A stretch of 10,283 nucleotides of DNA, taken from assembly GCA_027317055.1 (NCBI GenBank), contig DAHVFK010000087.1, positions 1 to 10,283 on the forward strand, read 5' to 3'. The first letter of the stretch is position 1; each line of letters begins with the position of its first letter. This document shows, piece by piece, positions 1-6,929 of this stretch. The notes below the pieces were generated by a model that was not told the origin of the DNA, searched no databases, and saw nothing but the letters and a program-made list of their open reading frames with translations. The translations under genes were made by a program, and so were the position numbers. Origin of the DNA: Betaproteobacteria bacterium. Lineage in GTDB: Bacteria > Pseudomonadota > Gammaproteobacteria > Burkholderiales > SG8-39.

Positions 1-3000
1 CCGAAGTCGTCGACCGACACGCGGAAGCCGGCCTCGCTCAGCTTAGCCAGCGCCGCCGCCGCGACCTCGGGGTTGGTCATGACCGCGCTTTCGGTGATTT
101 CGAGCTCGAGCCGCGACGGGGCGAGCGCCTGATCGGCCACCGCGCGGCGGATGCGCTGCACCAGCTCCGCGCTCCCGAACTGCACGCCGGACAGGTTGAC
201 CGCCACGCTGAACGATTCGATCCCGGCGTCGGCCCAGGCGCGCAGCTGGCGGCAGGCCTCGCCGAGCACCCATTCGCCCACCGGCACGATCAGCCCGGTC
301 TCCTCCAGCAGCGGGATGAACTCGCCCGGCGAGACCATGCCGACCCCCGGGCGCTGCCAGCGCAGCAGCGCCTCGGCGCCGACCACCTTGCCGCTGCGCA
401 GGTCGAGCTTGGGCTGGTAATGCAGCAAGAACTCGTCGCGCTCGATCGCCCGGCGCAGCAGTCCTTCCATCTCCAGCTTCTCGGCCGCGTGCGCGTTCAT
501 CCGCGCGGTATAGAAACGGTAGGTGGCGCGCCCTTCCGCCTTGGCCTGATACATCGCCGTGTCGGCGTAGCGCAGCAGGCTGTCGCGATCCTGCGCGTCG
601 GCCGGATAGGCCGCGATGCCGATGCTCGCGGAGAGGAACAGCTCGCGCCCGCCGATGTCGAACGGCGCCTTCAGCGCCCGCAGGATGTTGCCCGCCACGG
701 TGCCCGCGCCCTGCACGCCGTCGAGACTTTGCAGCACCAGGCCGAACTCGTCCCCGCCCAGGCGCCCCACCACGTCGCGCAGGCGCACGTGCTCGAGCAG
801 CCGCCCGGCCGCCTGGCGCAGCAGCTCGTCCCCGGTGGCGTGGCCGAGGGTATCGTTGACCGTCTTGAAGCGGTCCAGGTCGAGCAGCAGCACCGCCACG
901 ACCTGCTTGCGCTCGCTCGCCTGCGCGATCACCCGGTCGAGCGAGTCGTCGAAGAACTTGCGGTTGGGCAGGTCGGTCAGGTGGTCGTAGTGCGCGAGCC
1001 TAAGCAGCCGCTCCTCGGCGTCCTTGCGCTCGCTGATGTCCGCCCCGATGCCCGCCACCCGGTGCACTTCGCCCGCCTCATCGCGAATCGCGAATGTCCG
1101 GCCATGTATCCAACGGACCGTTCCGTCAGGGCGCACGACGCGAAATTCACCGTCGTAGCCCCCGAGCGGATGCTCCTTCGCTCCCGCCAGCGCCCGCGCC
1201 GCGTCGTCCGGGTGGAGCGCGGCGAAGAACTCGCTTGCCGTGCTCTTGCCCAGCGAAAGTCTGCGCCCGAATACCCGTTCCACCGCGGGACTCAGGTAGA
1301 CAAACTCTTCCGTTTTGGCCTCCCAAATCCAGACCATCTCCGGCATGTTCGCCGCCAGCTCGCGCAGCATCTCCTCGCTTTCGTGCCGCGCGCGCTCGGA
1401 TTCCATGCGTGCGGTGATGTCGGTCACCGTGCCGAGCAAGGTGACGGGCCCGCCCCCGGCGGCGTGGATCAGCTCGGCCTGGGCGTGGACCCAGACGACG
1501 TTGCCGTCCGACCGCAGCATCCGATGATCAAGGTCGTAGCTGCCTTCGCCCCGAACGGCGAGCGCGAGCGCTGCGCCCACGCGTTCGCGGTCCTCCGGAT
1601 GGATCATCTCGGTCGCGCGCTCGATCGGGACCGGTCCGCTCACGCGCTTGAGCCCGAACAGGCGCATTACCTCGTTCGACAACTCGACCTGGTTGGTCGC
1701 CAGATTCCAATCGATAAACCCCGTGCGCGCGACCCGCTCGGCGGTCAGCAGCCGCGCCTGCCGGTCGCGCAGATCACGCTCGGCGCGCAGGGCCCTGAGG
1801 CCGAACCCGATGTCCCCCGCCAGCTCCTCGAACAGCTCGATCTCGGCCTCGGTGAACGCGCCCGGAAGCGCGCTGTTGATGCTGAGCGCCGCCCTATGAT
1901 CGGCATCGAAGCGGAACGGAAACGCCGCGGTCGCCCGGATGCCGCGCTCGGCGTGGAACCGATTCCAGACCGCGGTGCCGGGGTCGTCGACGACTTCCTG
2001 CACCACGCTCGGCTTTCCGGTCCTGAGGGCCGTGCCGGTGGGTCCGCGCCCGCGCTCGTCGTCGGCCCAGCTTACGTTCAGCGCCTCGATGGCAGCCCGA
2101 TGTCCCGCCGGAGCCTCGGCGACAAAGCGCACCGTGCGCGCGGCGTCCGGCTGCGCCACCCCGACCAGAGCCAGCGCGTAGCCCCCCACCTCGACCACCA
2201 CGCGGCACATTTCGTCCAGCATCTGCCGCTCGTCCGCGGCGTGGATCAGGATCCGGATGCAGCGCGAAATCACCTCGCGCGCCTTGGCCAGGCGCAGCGC
2301 GTGCGCCTGCGCCTCGAGCAGCTCGCTCAAGTCCTGCTTGACGCCGACCGCGCCGATCATCCCGCCCGCTGCGTTGCGCAGCGGCACCGCGGAGCAAAGC
2401 AGCGTCTTGCGCGACCCGCCGGCCACGGACACCTCGATCTGCTCGTTGTACACGGCGCTGCCGCTCTCCAGCACGCGCGCGAGCGGCCAGTCGCCGGGCT
2501 GCAGCGCCCGCCGTTCGGCGCCGATCCACCCCGGGGCCTTGCTCGCCGGCGCGTCGTACAGGCCCAGGTCCTCCGCCGCCGCGTTCGCGCTCGTGATCCG
2601 CCCCTCGGCGTCGGCTGTGCGCACCGCGAGCGGCACTGCGTCGAACACCTGGCGCAGCAGGTTCAGGCCGTTGCGCAGCGCGCCGGTTTGCCGGCGCTCG
2701 GCCGAACTCGCCGCCACCACCAGGCCGGTGCCGGTCGTCACGATGAGGAAGAGTGACACCATCAGGACGAATTCCTCGTGCGCCATGCTCGCGGCCCCGG
2801 CGGCACCGCGCTGACCCTCCATCAGCGCGACCAGGGCGATCAGCAGGCACAGCGCAGTGGCGCCGCGGGCCTCGAAGCGCGACGCGCCCCAGACCACCAG
2901 CGGCAGCAGCAGGAAGGCGTAGCGGAATTGATGCGGCAGCACGAAACGGAACACCGGCGCGAACACTATTGCCGCCATGATCGCGCTCAGCAGCAGCAGC

Positions 3001-3701
3001 GCGCCCGCCTCGGCGAAATATGTCGCCCGGCGCGGGTGGATCACGGCACTCGAATACGCCAGGATGAACGGCGTCACCACCAGCACGCCGACCGCCGCGC
3101 CCAGCCAGTCGTTCAGCCACACGATGGGACCCTCCGCCGCAACCACCTGCCCGCTCCAAAGCAGCACCACAATGTTGACCAGCGGGCTCACCGCGGTGGA
3201 AACCACTGCGCCGAACAGCACCAGCACCCCGCTGTCGCGCCAGCGCTCGAGCTGCACCGGGCGGCGGTTGACGCGCACCACCAGCAACCAGCCGGCCAGC
3301 CCCTGCAGCACGTTGCCGATCGCTTGGGGAAGCGCCACGCTGAACGATGCGTCGAAGTAGCGCGCGATCAGGCCGCCGAGCAGCAGCGCGGGCCAGTAGC
3401 GCACGCCCGCGAGCAGCAGCAGCGCGAGCGCGAAGCCGTCGTGCATGCCGAACAGGACCACAATCGCGTGGGGGCCGCCGGCAAGCGCGCCGCTCGCGGC
3501 ATCGAGGCCGGCGTAAGCCAGCGCAGCGAGCAGAACGCCCACCAAGTAGTGCATCGGCGGCAAGCGCAGACCCGGCACCGCAATCGACTCCCGCGCGTCC
3601 CCGCGGCGGTTGTCCCACCAGCCCTGCGCAAGCAGCGCGCCGGCCGCGCCGCCAAATCCGTACAGATAGCTCAGCGAACGGGTTATTGTCATTGTGGTCA
3701 T
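1..3701 (-). CDS. MASE1-PAS-GAF-PAS-PAS-GGDEF-EAL cyclic di-GMP sensor enzyme (3' end off window)
   Basis: Predicted inner-membrane sensor that makes and/or degrades cyclic di-GMP. The frame stays open for 1,233 codons and leaves the window inside the EAL domain, so the C-terminus is missing. Residues about 10-330 are hydrophobic and MASE1-like (W195-x-x-D198-W199, then a Pro-containing helix), with roughly eight membrane segments. Next come PAS (about 345-460), GAF (474-640), PAS (655-765), PAS (780-895), GGDEF (900-1065) and EAL (from about 1080). The diguanylate cyclase site is canonical (GGDEF 982-986), with an intact RxxD product-inhibition site five residues before it (R973, D976). The EAL motif is at 1110-1112 and is followed by VNLSGVQF, LEITES and DDF, so the visible phosphodiesterase ligands are present. 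The start is ATG 3701, or ATG 3692 in the same frame; an in-frame TGA at 3707-3705 rules out anything further upstream. No good Shine-Dalgarno is visible. Domain identities are confident. Which activity dominates, and what ligand is sensed, cannot be read from sequence. Confidence 0.95.
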   Translation of the reverse strand, partial: MTTMTITRSLSYLYGFGGAAGALLAQGWWDNRRGDARESIAVPGLRLPPMHYLVGVLLAALAYAGLDAASGALAGGPHAIVVLFGMHDGFALALLLLAGVRYWPALLLGGLIARYFDASFSVALPQAIGNVLQGLAGWLLVVRVNRRPVQLERWRDSGVLVLFGAVVSTAVSPLVNIVVLLWSGQVVAAEGPIVWLNDWLGAAVGVLVVTPFILAYSSAVIHPRRATYFAEAGALLLLSAIMAAIVFAPVFRFVLPHQFRYAFLLLPLVVWGASRFEARGATALCLLIALVALMEGQRGAAGAASMAHEEFVLMVSLFLIVTTGTGLVVAASSAERRQTGALRNGLNLLRQVFDAVPLAVRTADAEGRITSANAAAEDLGLYDAPASKAPGWIGAERRALQPGDWPLARVLESGSAVYNEQIEVSVAGGSRKTLLCSAVPLRNAAGGMIGAVGVKQDLSELLEAQAHALRLAKAREVISRCIRILIHAADERQMLDEMCRVVVEVGGYALALVGVAQPDAARTVRFVAEAPAGHRAAIEALNVSWADDERGRGPTGTALRTGKPSVVQEVVDDPGTAVWNRFHAERGIRATAAFPFRFDADHRAALSINSALPGAFTEAEIELFEELAGDIGFGLRALRAERDLRDRQARLLTAERVARTGFIDWNLATNQVELSNEVMRLFGLKRVSGPVPIERATEMIHPEDRERVGAALALAVRGEGSYDLDHRMLRSDGNVVWVHAQAELIHAAGGGPVTLLGTVTDITARMESERARHESEEMLRELAANMPEMVWIWEAKTEEFVYLSPAVERVFGRRLSLGKSTASEFFAALHPDDAARALAGAKEHPLGGYDGEFRVVRPDGTVRWIHGRTFAIRDEAGEVHRVAGIGADISERKDAEERLLRLAHYDHLTDLPNRKFFDDSLDRVIAQASERKQVVAVLLLDLDRFKTVNDTLGHATGDELLRQAAGRLLEHVRLRDVVGRLGGDEFGLVLQSLDGVQGAGTVAGNILRALKAPFDIGGRELFLSASIGIAAYPADAQDRDSLLRYADTAMYQAKAEGRATYRFYTARMNAHAAEKLEMEGLLRRAIERDEFLLHYQPKLDLRSGKVVGAEALLRWQRPGVGMVSPGEFIPLLEETGLIVPVGEWVLGEACRQLRAWADAGIESFSVAVNLSGVQFGSAELVQRIRRAVADQALAPSRLELEITESAVMTNPEVAAAALAKLSEAGFRVSVDDF

Positions 3702-3796
3702 CGTTCAGGATCGGGGATCGAAAAGTCCTGCGCAATTTGACCGCCACAGGTCCGAAGTTGCAAGTCATTTAGAACTCAAAATATGCTGCTTCGCCG

Positions 3797-3826
3797 GCGC
3801 GCGACACACTCTGACGTGTCGCGCGC
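3797..3826. repeat. Perfect 11-bp inverted repeat, 8-bp spacer
   Basis: GCGCGCGACAC (3797-3807) is exactly mirrored by GTGTCGCGCGC (3816-3826) around an 8-base spacer. It could be a dimeric-regulator operator or, if transcribed, a stable hairpin in the leader of the minus-strand sensor gene. No T-run follows on either strand, so it does not look like an intrinsic terminator. Part of the arm (GCGCGACA) recurs as a single copy at 3831-3838. Confidence 0.6.
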
Positions 3827-3864
3827 AGCGGCGCGACAGGCAGGCGCAAGAAAATCGGTGCTGC

Positions 3865-3897
3865 GACACCGGCAAGCATGGGTGTCAAATTGACGCC
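3865..3897. repeat. Second operator-like inverted repeats (GACACC/GGTGTC and GGTGTCAA/TTGACGCC)
   Basis: GACACC (3865-3870) pairs with GGTGTC (3881-3886) across 10 bases. The right arm also begins a 17-bp near-palindrome, GGTGTCAA-A-TTGACGCC (3881-3897), with one mismatched pair. The GACAC/GTGTC half-site matches the inner arms of the repeat at 3797-3826, and the centres of the two pairs are about 64 bp apart, close to six helical turns. The near-palindrome overlaps the TTGACG that could serve as a -35 for the wHTH gene, a position that would suit repression. Confidence 0.45.
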
Positions 3898-3953
3898 TGA
3901 ATCCGCTTGGCGCGCCCGCCCGACGGGGGCAGCATCTGTGCGTTAACGGCGCA

Positions 3954-4295
3954 ATGAGAACTGCCTTCGTGGATACGCTTCTCCGCGTGCGACGTCTCCG
4001 GCAGCTGGAGCGACGCGCGTTCCCGTTCCTCGAAACGCTGGTGGATTACGACGTCGTGCTGGTGATCGGGGCCGCGCAGCGATCGGGCGCGCCGATGACG
4101 CTGAAGCTGCTCCTGGCCGAAGGCATCAGTTCGGCCTCAACGATTCAGCGCCGCCTGCGCCGGCTCGAGCGCCTTGGCGCGGTGATCAGGGTGCGCTCCA
4201 TCCTGGACCGACGAGTCTGGACGCTAGGCCTCAGTCCAGGCGTATTCACGGCCTACAGCCGAATCGGGCGGCGAATGCGCGAGCTCGCGCGATAA
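3954..4295 (+). CDS. Small winged-helix (MarR-like) DNA-binding protein
   Basis: Predicted 113-residue cytoplasmic transcriptional regulator. An N-terminal helical stretch (LLRVRRLRQLERRAFPFLETL) is followed by a helix-turn-helix at about residues 49-80: TLKLLLAEG, then SSASTIQRRLRRLERLGAV. A basic wing (IRVRSILDRRVWTLGLS) and a C-terminal helix follow. The pattern of serine/threonine-rich turn, arginine-rich recognition helix and wing is typical of MarR-type folds, but the protein is shorter than most MarR proteins (about 140) and may be a divergent or minimal member. No ligand-binding or dimerisation domain is obvious. The ATG at 3954 has no clear Shine-Dalgarno. It is divergent from the c-di-GMP sensor and separated from it by repeat-rich DNA, so regulating that gene or itself is a reasonable guess. 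The fold is fairly sure and the target is inferred. Confidence 0.75.
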   Translation: MRTAFVDTLLRVRRLRQLERRAFPFLETLVDYDVVLVIGAAQRSGAPMTLKLLLAEGISSASTIQRRLRRLERLGAVIRVRSILDRRVWTLGLSPGVFTAYSRIGRRMRELAR

Positions 4296-4384
4296 GCCGG
4301 AAGCCCAGCCTACTGCCGGCGAGCTGCGCAAGCAGGCACGGGCCGAGCAAGGCGAGCGCAGCGCGGATCGCCGCGCCGCACCGC

Positions 4385-5110
4385 TCAGCGCGCGAGGTAG
4401 CCGCTGTCGACCGGCAGCACGATGCCGGTGACGCAGCGCGCCGCCGGGCTGGCCAGGAAAAGCACCGCCGCGGCGATGTCGTCCGGCTCGGGCAGCACGC
4501 CGAGCGGGGTGTTGGCCATCACCGCCGCGAGCCGTGCGGGATCGGAGAACACCGGCACGGTGAGCGCGGTCCTGACGAAGGTCGGCGCCACCGCGTTGAC
4601 GCGGATGCCGTCGGCGGCCCACTCGAGCGCGAGCGCGCGCGTCAGGTTGACCACCGCGCCCTTGGAGGCCTGGTAGGCGGCGTTGGGGAAGATCCCGCCC
4701 GAGAGCCCCATGATCGAGGCCAGGTTGATGATCGACCCCCCGCCGCGCTGCTTCATGTAGCGCGCCGCGATGCGCGAGCCGAAGAACAGCGCGCCGAGGT
4801 TCAGATCGATCACGCTGTCCCACTCATCGCGCGTGATCTCGAGCGCCGATTTGCGCACCGCGCGGCCGGCGTTGTTCACCAGGATGTCGATCCCGCCGAG
4901 CTCGCCGGCGACGCGCGCGAGCGCCGCCTCGAGCGCCGTCTCGTCGCCGACGTCGCAGGCGATGCGCAGCCCGTCGCCGGTCCCGGGCTCGAGGTCGAGC
5001 AGCGCCACTTTCGCCCCCGCTTCGGCCAGCCGCCGCGCGCTCGCCGCGCCGATGCCGCGCCCGCCGCCGGTGACCAGCGCGACCTTTCCGTCCAGTGAGA
5101 AGAGTTCCAT
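4385..5110 (-). CDS. SDR family NAD(P)-dependent oxidoreductase
   Basis: Classical short-chain dehydrogenase/reductase of 241 residues, a normal length for the family, that interconverts an alcohol and a carbonyl using a nicotinamide cofactor in the cytoplasm. Numbered from MELFSLDGK, the Rossmann motif TGGGRGIG is at 14-21. D39 ends the second beta strand and favours NAD(H) over NADP(H). NNAG is at 79-82. The catalytic set is Ser132 with Tyr146-x-x-x-Lys150 (AYQASK), and IRVNAVAP follows. The substrate cannot be named. I chose ATG 5110 because family members begin a few residues before the first strand. An in-frame ATG at 5137 adds nine residues (MRRKYTHAT) and has a perfect AGGAGG six bases upstream, so it is a real alternative. 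The gene is head-to-head with the amidohydrolase and convergent with the wHTH gene. Confidence 0.93.
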   Translation of the reverse strand: MELFSLDGKVALVTGGGRGIGAASARRLAEAGAKVALLDLEPGTGDGLRIACDVGDETALEAALARVAGELGGIDILVNNAGRAVRKSALEITRDEWDSVIDLNLGALFFGSRIAARYMKQRGGGSIINLASIMGLSGGIFPNAAYQASKGAVVNLTRALALEWAADGIRVNAVAPTFVRTALTVPVFSDPARLAAVMANTPLGVLPEPDDIAAAVLFLASPAARCVTGIVLPVDSGYLAR

Positions 5111-5138
5111 GGTGGCGTGAGTATACTTGCGCCGCATG
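5111..5138. promoter_or_regulatory. Very short divergent start region with palindromic TATACT box
   Basis: Only 25 bases separate the preferred starts of the SDR (5110, minus) and the amidohydrolase (5136, plus). In it, AGTATACT (5120-5127) is a perfect palindrome that presents TATACT, one mismatch from the sigma-70 -10 consensus, on both strands. Start sites 6-8 bases downstream would fall at or next to both start codons, implying leaderless or nearly leaderless mRNAs. No good -35 is visible for either direction, so promoter activity is tentative. Confidence 0.4.
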
Positions 5139-6794
5139 TTCGACCTCCTGATCCGAGACGCCCGGCTGCTCGACGGCCTGGGCGGCGCGCCGCGCCGCGG
5201 CGACCTCGCCGTCGCGGGCGGTCGCATCGCGGCGCTCGGCCGCGACCTCGGCCCGGCGCGCGAGACGCTCGACGCCGAGGGCCTCGCGCTGATGCCGGGC
5301 ATCGTCGACAACCACACCCACTACGACGCGCAGATCACCTGGGACCCGCGGCTCGCGCCCAGCTCGGCGCTGGGCGTCACCAGCGCGGTGATCGGCAACT
5401 GCGGCTTCACCATCGCCCCCTGCCGCCCGGCCGAGCGCGAGCGGGTCATGCGCAACCTGACCCAGGTCGAGGGCATGGCGCTCGAGGTGCTGCGCGCCGG
5501 GATCCGCTGGGAGTTCGAGACCGTGCCCCAGTACCTCGACATGCTCGAGCGCCGCGGCGCGGCGCTCAACGTGGCGGCCTTCGTCGGCCATTCGGCGGTG
5601 CGCAGCTACGTGATGGGCGAAGCGGCCACGGAGCGCGCCGCGAGCGACGACGAGATCGCCGCCATGCGCCGCATCGTGCTCGAAGGCGTGCGCGCCGGCG
5701 CGGTCGGCTTTTCCACCAGCACCTCGCCCGCGCACAACGGCGAGGGCGGCGTGCCGATGCCCTCGCGCCTGGCCGACGAGCGCGAGCTGCGCGCGCTGGT
5801 CGCCTGCCTGGGCGAAGCCGGGCGCGGCGTGTTCATGCTCACCAAGGGCGGGCAGACGAAAGTGGAATTTCTCGAGTCGCTCGCGGCACTCTCGGGCCGG
5901 CCGGTGGTGATCGCCGCGCTGCTGCACAACAGCACCAATCCGCGCGCGGTGTTCGACGATCTCGAGGCGATACGCGACGCGAACGCGCGCGGGCACCGCC
6001 TGCTCGGCGCGGTCTCGTGCTGCCCGCTGACCAACGACTTCACCCTGCGCTCGCCCTATCCGGTCGAGGGCCTCGAGTCGTGGCGCCCGGCGCTCGGCCT
6101 GAAGGGCGAAGCGTTCATGGCTAAGCTGCGCGAGCGGGGCTTTCGCGACGCGATCCGCGCCGAGCTCGAGCGCCCGGCGCACTTTCGCCTGTTCAACGGC
6201 GAGTGGCACAAAGTGACGGTGGTCGAGTCGGCGCGCAAGGACTGGGAGCAGCGCGACGTGGCCGCGCTCGCCGCCGAGTCCGGCAAGGATCCGCTCGACC
6301 TGATGCTGGACCTCGCGCTCGACGAGGACCTCGAGACCGTGTTCAGCGCGCTGCTCCTCAATTCCGACGAGGACGCGGTCGGGCGCCTGCTGCGGCATCC
6401 GTGCAGCCTGGTGTCGCTGTCGGACGCCGGCGCGCACCTGACCTTCTTCAACGACGCCGGCTTCGGCCTGCACCTGCTCGGGCACTGGGTGCGCGAGCTC
6501 GGCGTGCTCTCGCTCGAGCAAGCCGCGCGCCAGCTCAGCTCGCTGCCGGCCGAGGTGTTCGGCCTGCGCGGGCGCGGCACGCTCGCGCCCGGCGCCGCCG
6601 CCGACCTGCTGCTGTTCGATCCGGCCGCCGTCGGCCGCGGGCCGAAGCGGCGCGTGTTCGACCTGCCCGGCGGCGCGCCGCGCCTGACCACCGACGCGCT
6701 CGGCGTGCACGGCGTGTGGGTCAACGGCGTGCGCGTGGCCGATGCGAACGGCCTCTTGCCGCTCGAGCGCATGCCGGGGCGGCTGCTGCGTTAG
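5136..6794 (+). CDS. Amidohydrolase family protein, N-acyl-D-amino-acid deacylase-like
   Basis: Metal-dependent hydrolase of 552 residues in the amidohydrolase superfamily, nearest to the D-aminoacylase / N-acyl-D-amino-acid deacylase group, which cleaves the acyl-amide bond of N-acylated D-amino acids. Visible features: an N-terminal beta-sandwich start (FDLLIRDARLLDG), the HxH metal motif (H60, H62 in NHTHYD), GNCGF with C89 matching the bridging cysteine of D-aminoacylases, H152 in VGHSAVR, GAVGFSTS, a histidine in LLHNSTNP, and SDAGAH supplying the barrel-end aspartate. The C-terminal APGAAADLLLFDP and GVWVNGVRV segments close the sandwich. Where D-aminoacylases place the first of two late metal histidines, this protein seems to read MLTKGG (K237), so the substrate may differ. 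Start: ATG 5136 fits the family N-terminus; TTG 5127 in frame is possible but has no ribosome site. It is divergent from an SDR that may share its pathway. Confidence 0.88.
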   Translation: MFDLLIRDARLLDGLGGAPRRGDLAVAGGRIAALGRDLGPARETLDAEGLALMPGIVDNHTHYDAQITWDPRLAPSSALGVTSAVIGNCGFTIAPCRPAERERVMRNLTQVEGMALEVLRAGIRWEFETVPQYLDMLERRGAALNVAAFVGHSAVRSYVMGEAATERAASDDEIAAMRRIVLEGVRAGAVGFSTSTSPAHNGEGGVPMPSRLADERELRALVACLGEAGRGVFMLTKGGQTKVEFLESLAALSGRPVVIAALLHNSTNPRAVFDDLEAIRDANARGHRLLGAVSCCPLTNDFTLRSPYPVEGLESWRPALGLKGEAFMAKLRERGFRDAIRAELERPAHFRLFNGEWHKVTVVESARKDWEQRDVAALAAESGKDPLDLMLDLALDEDLETVFSALLLNSDEDAVGRLLRHPCSLVSLSDAGAHLTFFNDAGFGLHLLGHWVRELGVLSLEQAARQLSSLPAEVFGLRGRGTLAPGAAADLLLFDPAAVGRGPKRRVFDLPGGAPRLTTDALGVHGVWVNGVRVADANGLLPLERMPGRLLR

Positions 6795-6834
6795 GGCACC
6801 TCGGATTCCGCTCCGAAATTCATGGGCCCAAGAT

Positions 6835-6896
6835 CGGCCACACCACCGGGCGGACGATATTCGCCGTGGCGGCGGCCGGGAACAGGTAGCGCTACC
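6835..6896. terminator. Possible bidirectional terminator hairpins between convergent genes
   Basis: The 135-bp gap between the convergent amidohydrolase and response-regulator genes (6795-6929) contains no gene. It has an imperfect long stem-loop from about 6835 to 6878 (CGGCC arms extended by partly matching GC-rich sequence around a GACGATATT loop) and a perfect 12-bp palindrome GGTAGCGCTACC (6885-6896). A short TCGGA/TCCGA hairpin at 6801-6816 follows the amidohydrolase stop and is trailed by AAATT. None has a strong U-tract, so terminator function is a guess from position and structure. Confidence 0.3.
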
Positions 6897-6929
6897 CAAT
6901 AGAGTAATTCCGACTCGAAGCGTGGCCGG

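Larger units (their letters stand above)
3702..3953. promoter_or_regulatory. Divergent intergenic region with a cluster of inverted repeats
   Basis: This 252-bp gap lies between two divergent start codons and holds no convincing gene. It is less GC-rich than its surroundings near 3730-3790. It contains a perfect 11-bp inverted repeat (3797-3826), a second pair GACACC/GGTGTC (3865-3886), a near-palindrome (3881-3897) and the 9-mer CAATTTGAC in opposite orientations near both genes (3733-3741 and 3884-3892). A TTGACG hexamer at 3890-3895 could be a -35 element for the plus-strand wHTH gene, but no clear -10 follows it. The repeat density suggests operators, possibly for the adjacent winged-helix protein; that link is inferred. 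Confidence 0.5.

Noticed and set aside
420..2756. Open plus-strand frame of 778 codons
   Set aside because: Antisense shadow of the MASE1/PAS/GAF/GGDEF gene. The translation is arginine/histidine/glutamine-rich with no recognisable domain, whereas the minus frame gives continuous PAS, GAF, GGDEF and EAL motifs.
1894..3768. Minus-strand frame of 624 codons overlapping the sensor gene
   Set aside because: It is one base out of phase with the real frame (start 3701) and encodes an arginine/alanine/glycine-rich product without domains. High GC keeps shifted frames open.
4277..4290. Perfect 14-bp palindrome GCGCGAGCTCGCGC at the 3' end of the wHTH gene
   Set aside because: It has no loop or T-run, encodes part of the C-terminal helix, and such GC palindromes are common at this base composition.
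5127..5135. TTG start giving an MRR extension to the amidohydrolase
   Set aside because: No ribosome-binding site, and it overlaps the TATACT box. The family N-terminus begins naturally at the ATG of 5136 (MFDLLIRDARLLDG).
4824..6899. Open minus-strand frame of 691 codons
   Set aside because: Antisense shadow of the amidohydrolase, with a low-complexity His/Arg/Ala-rich translation and no family match.
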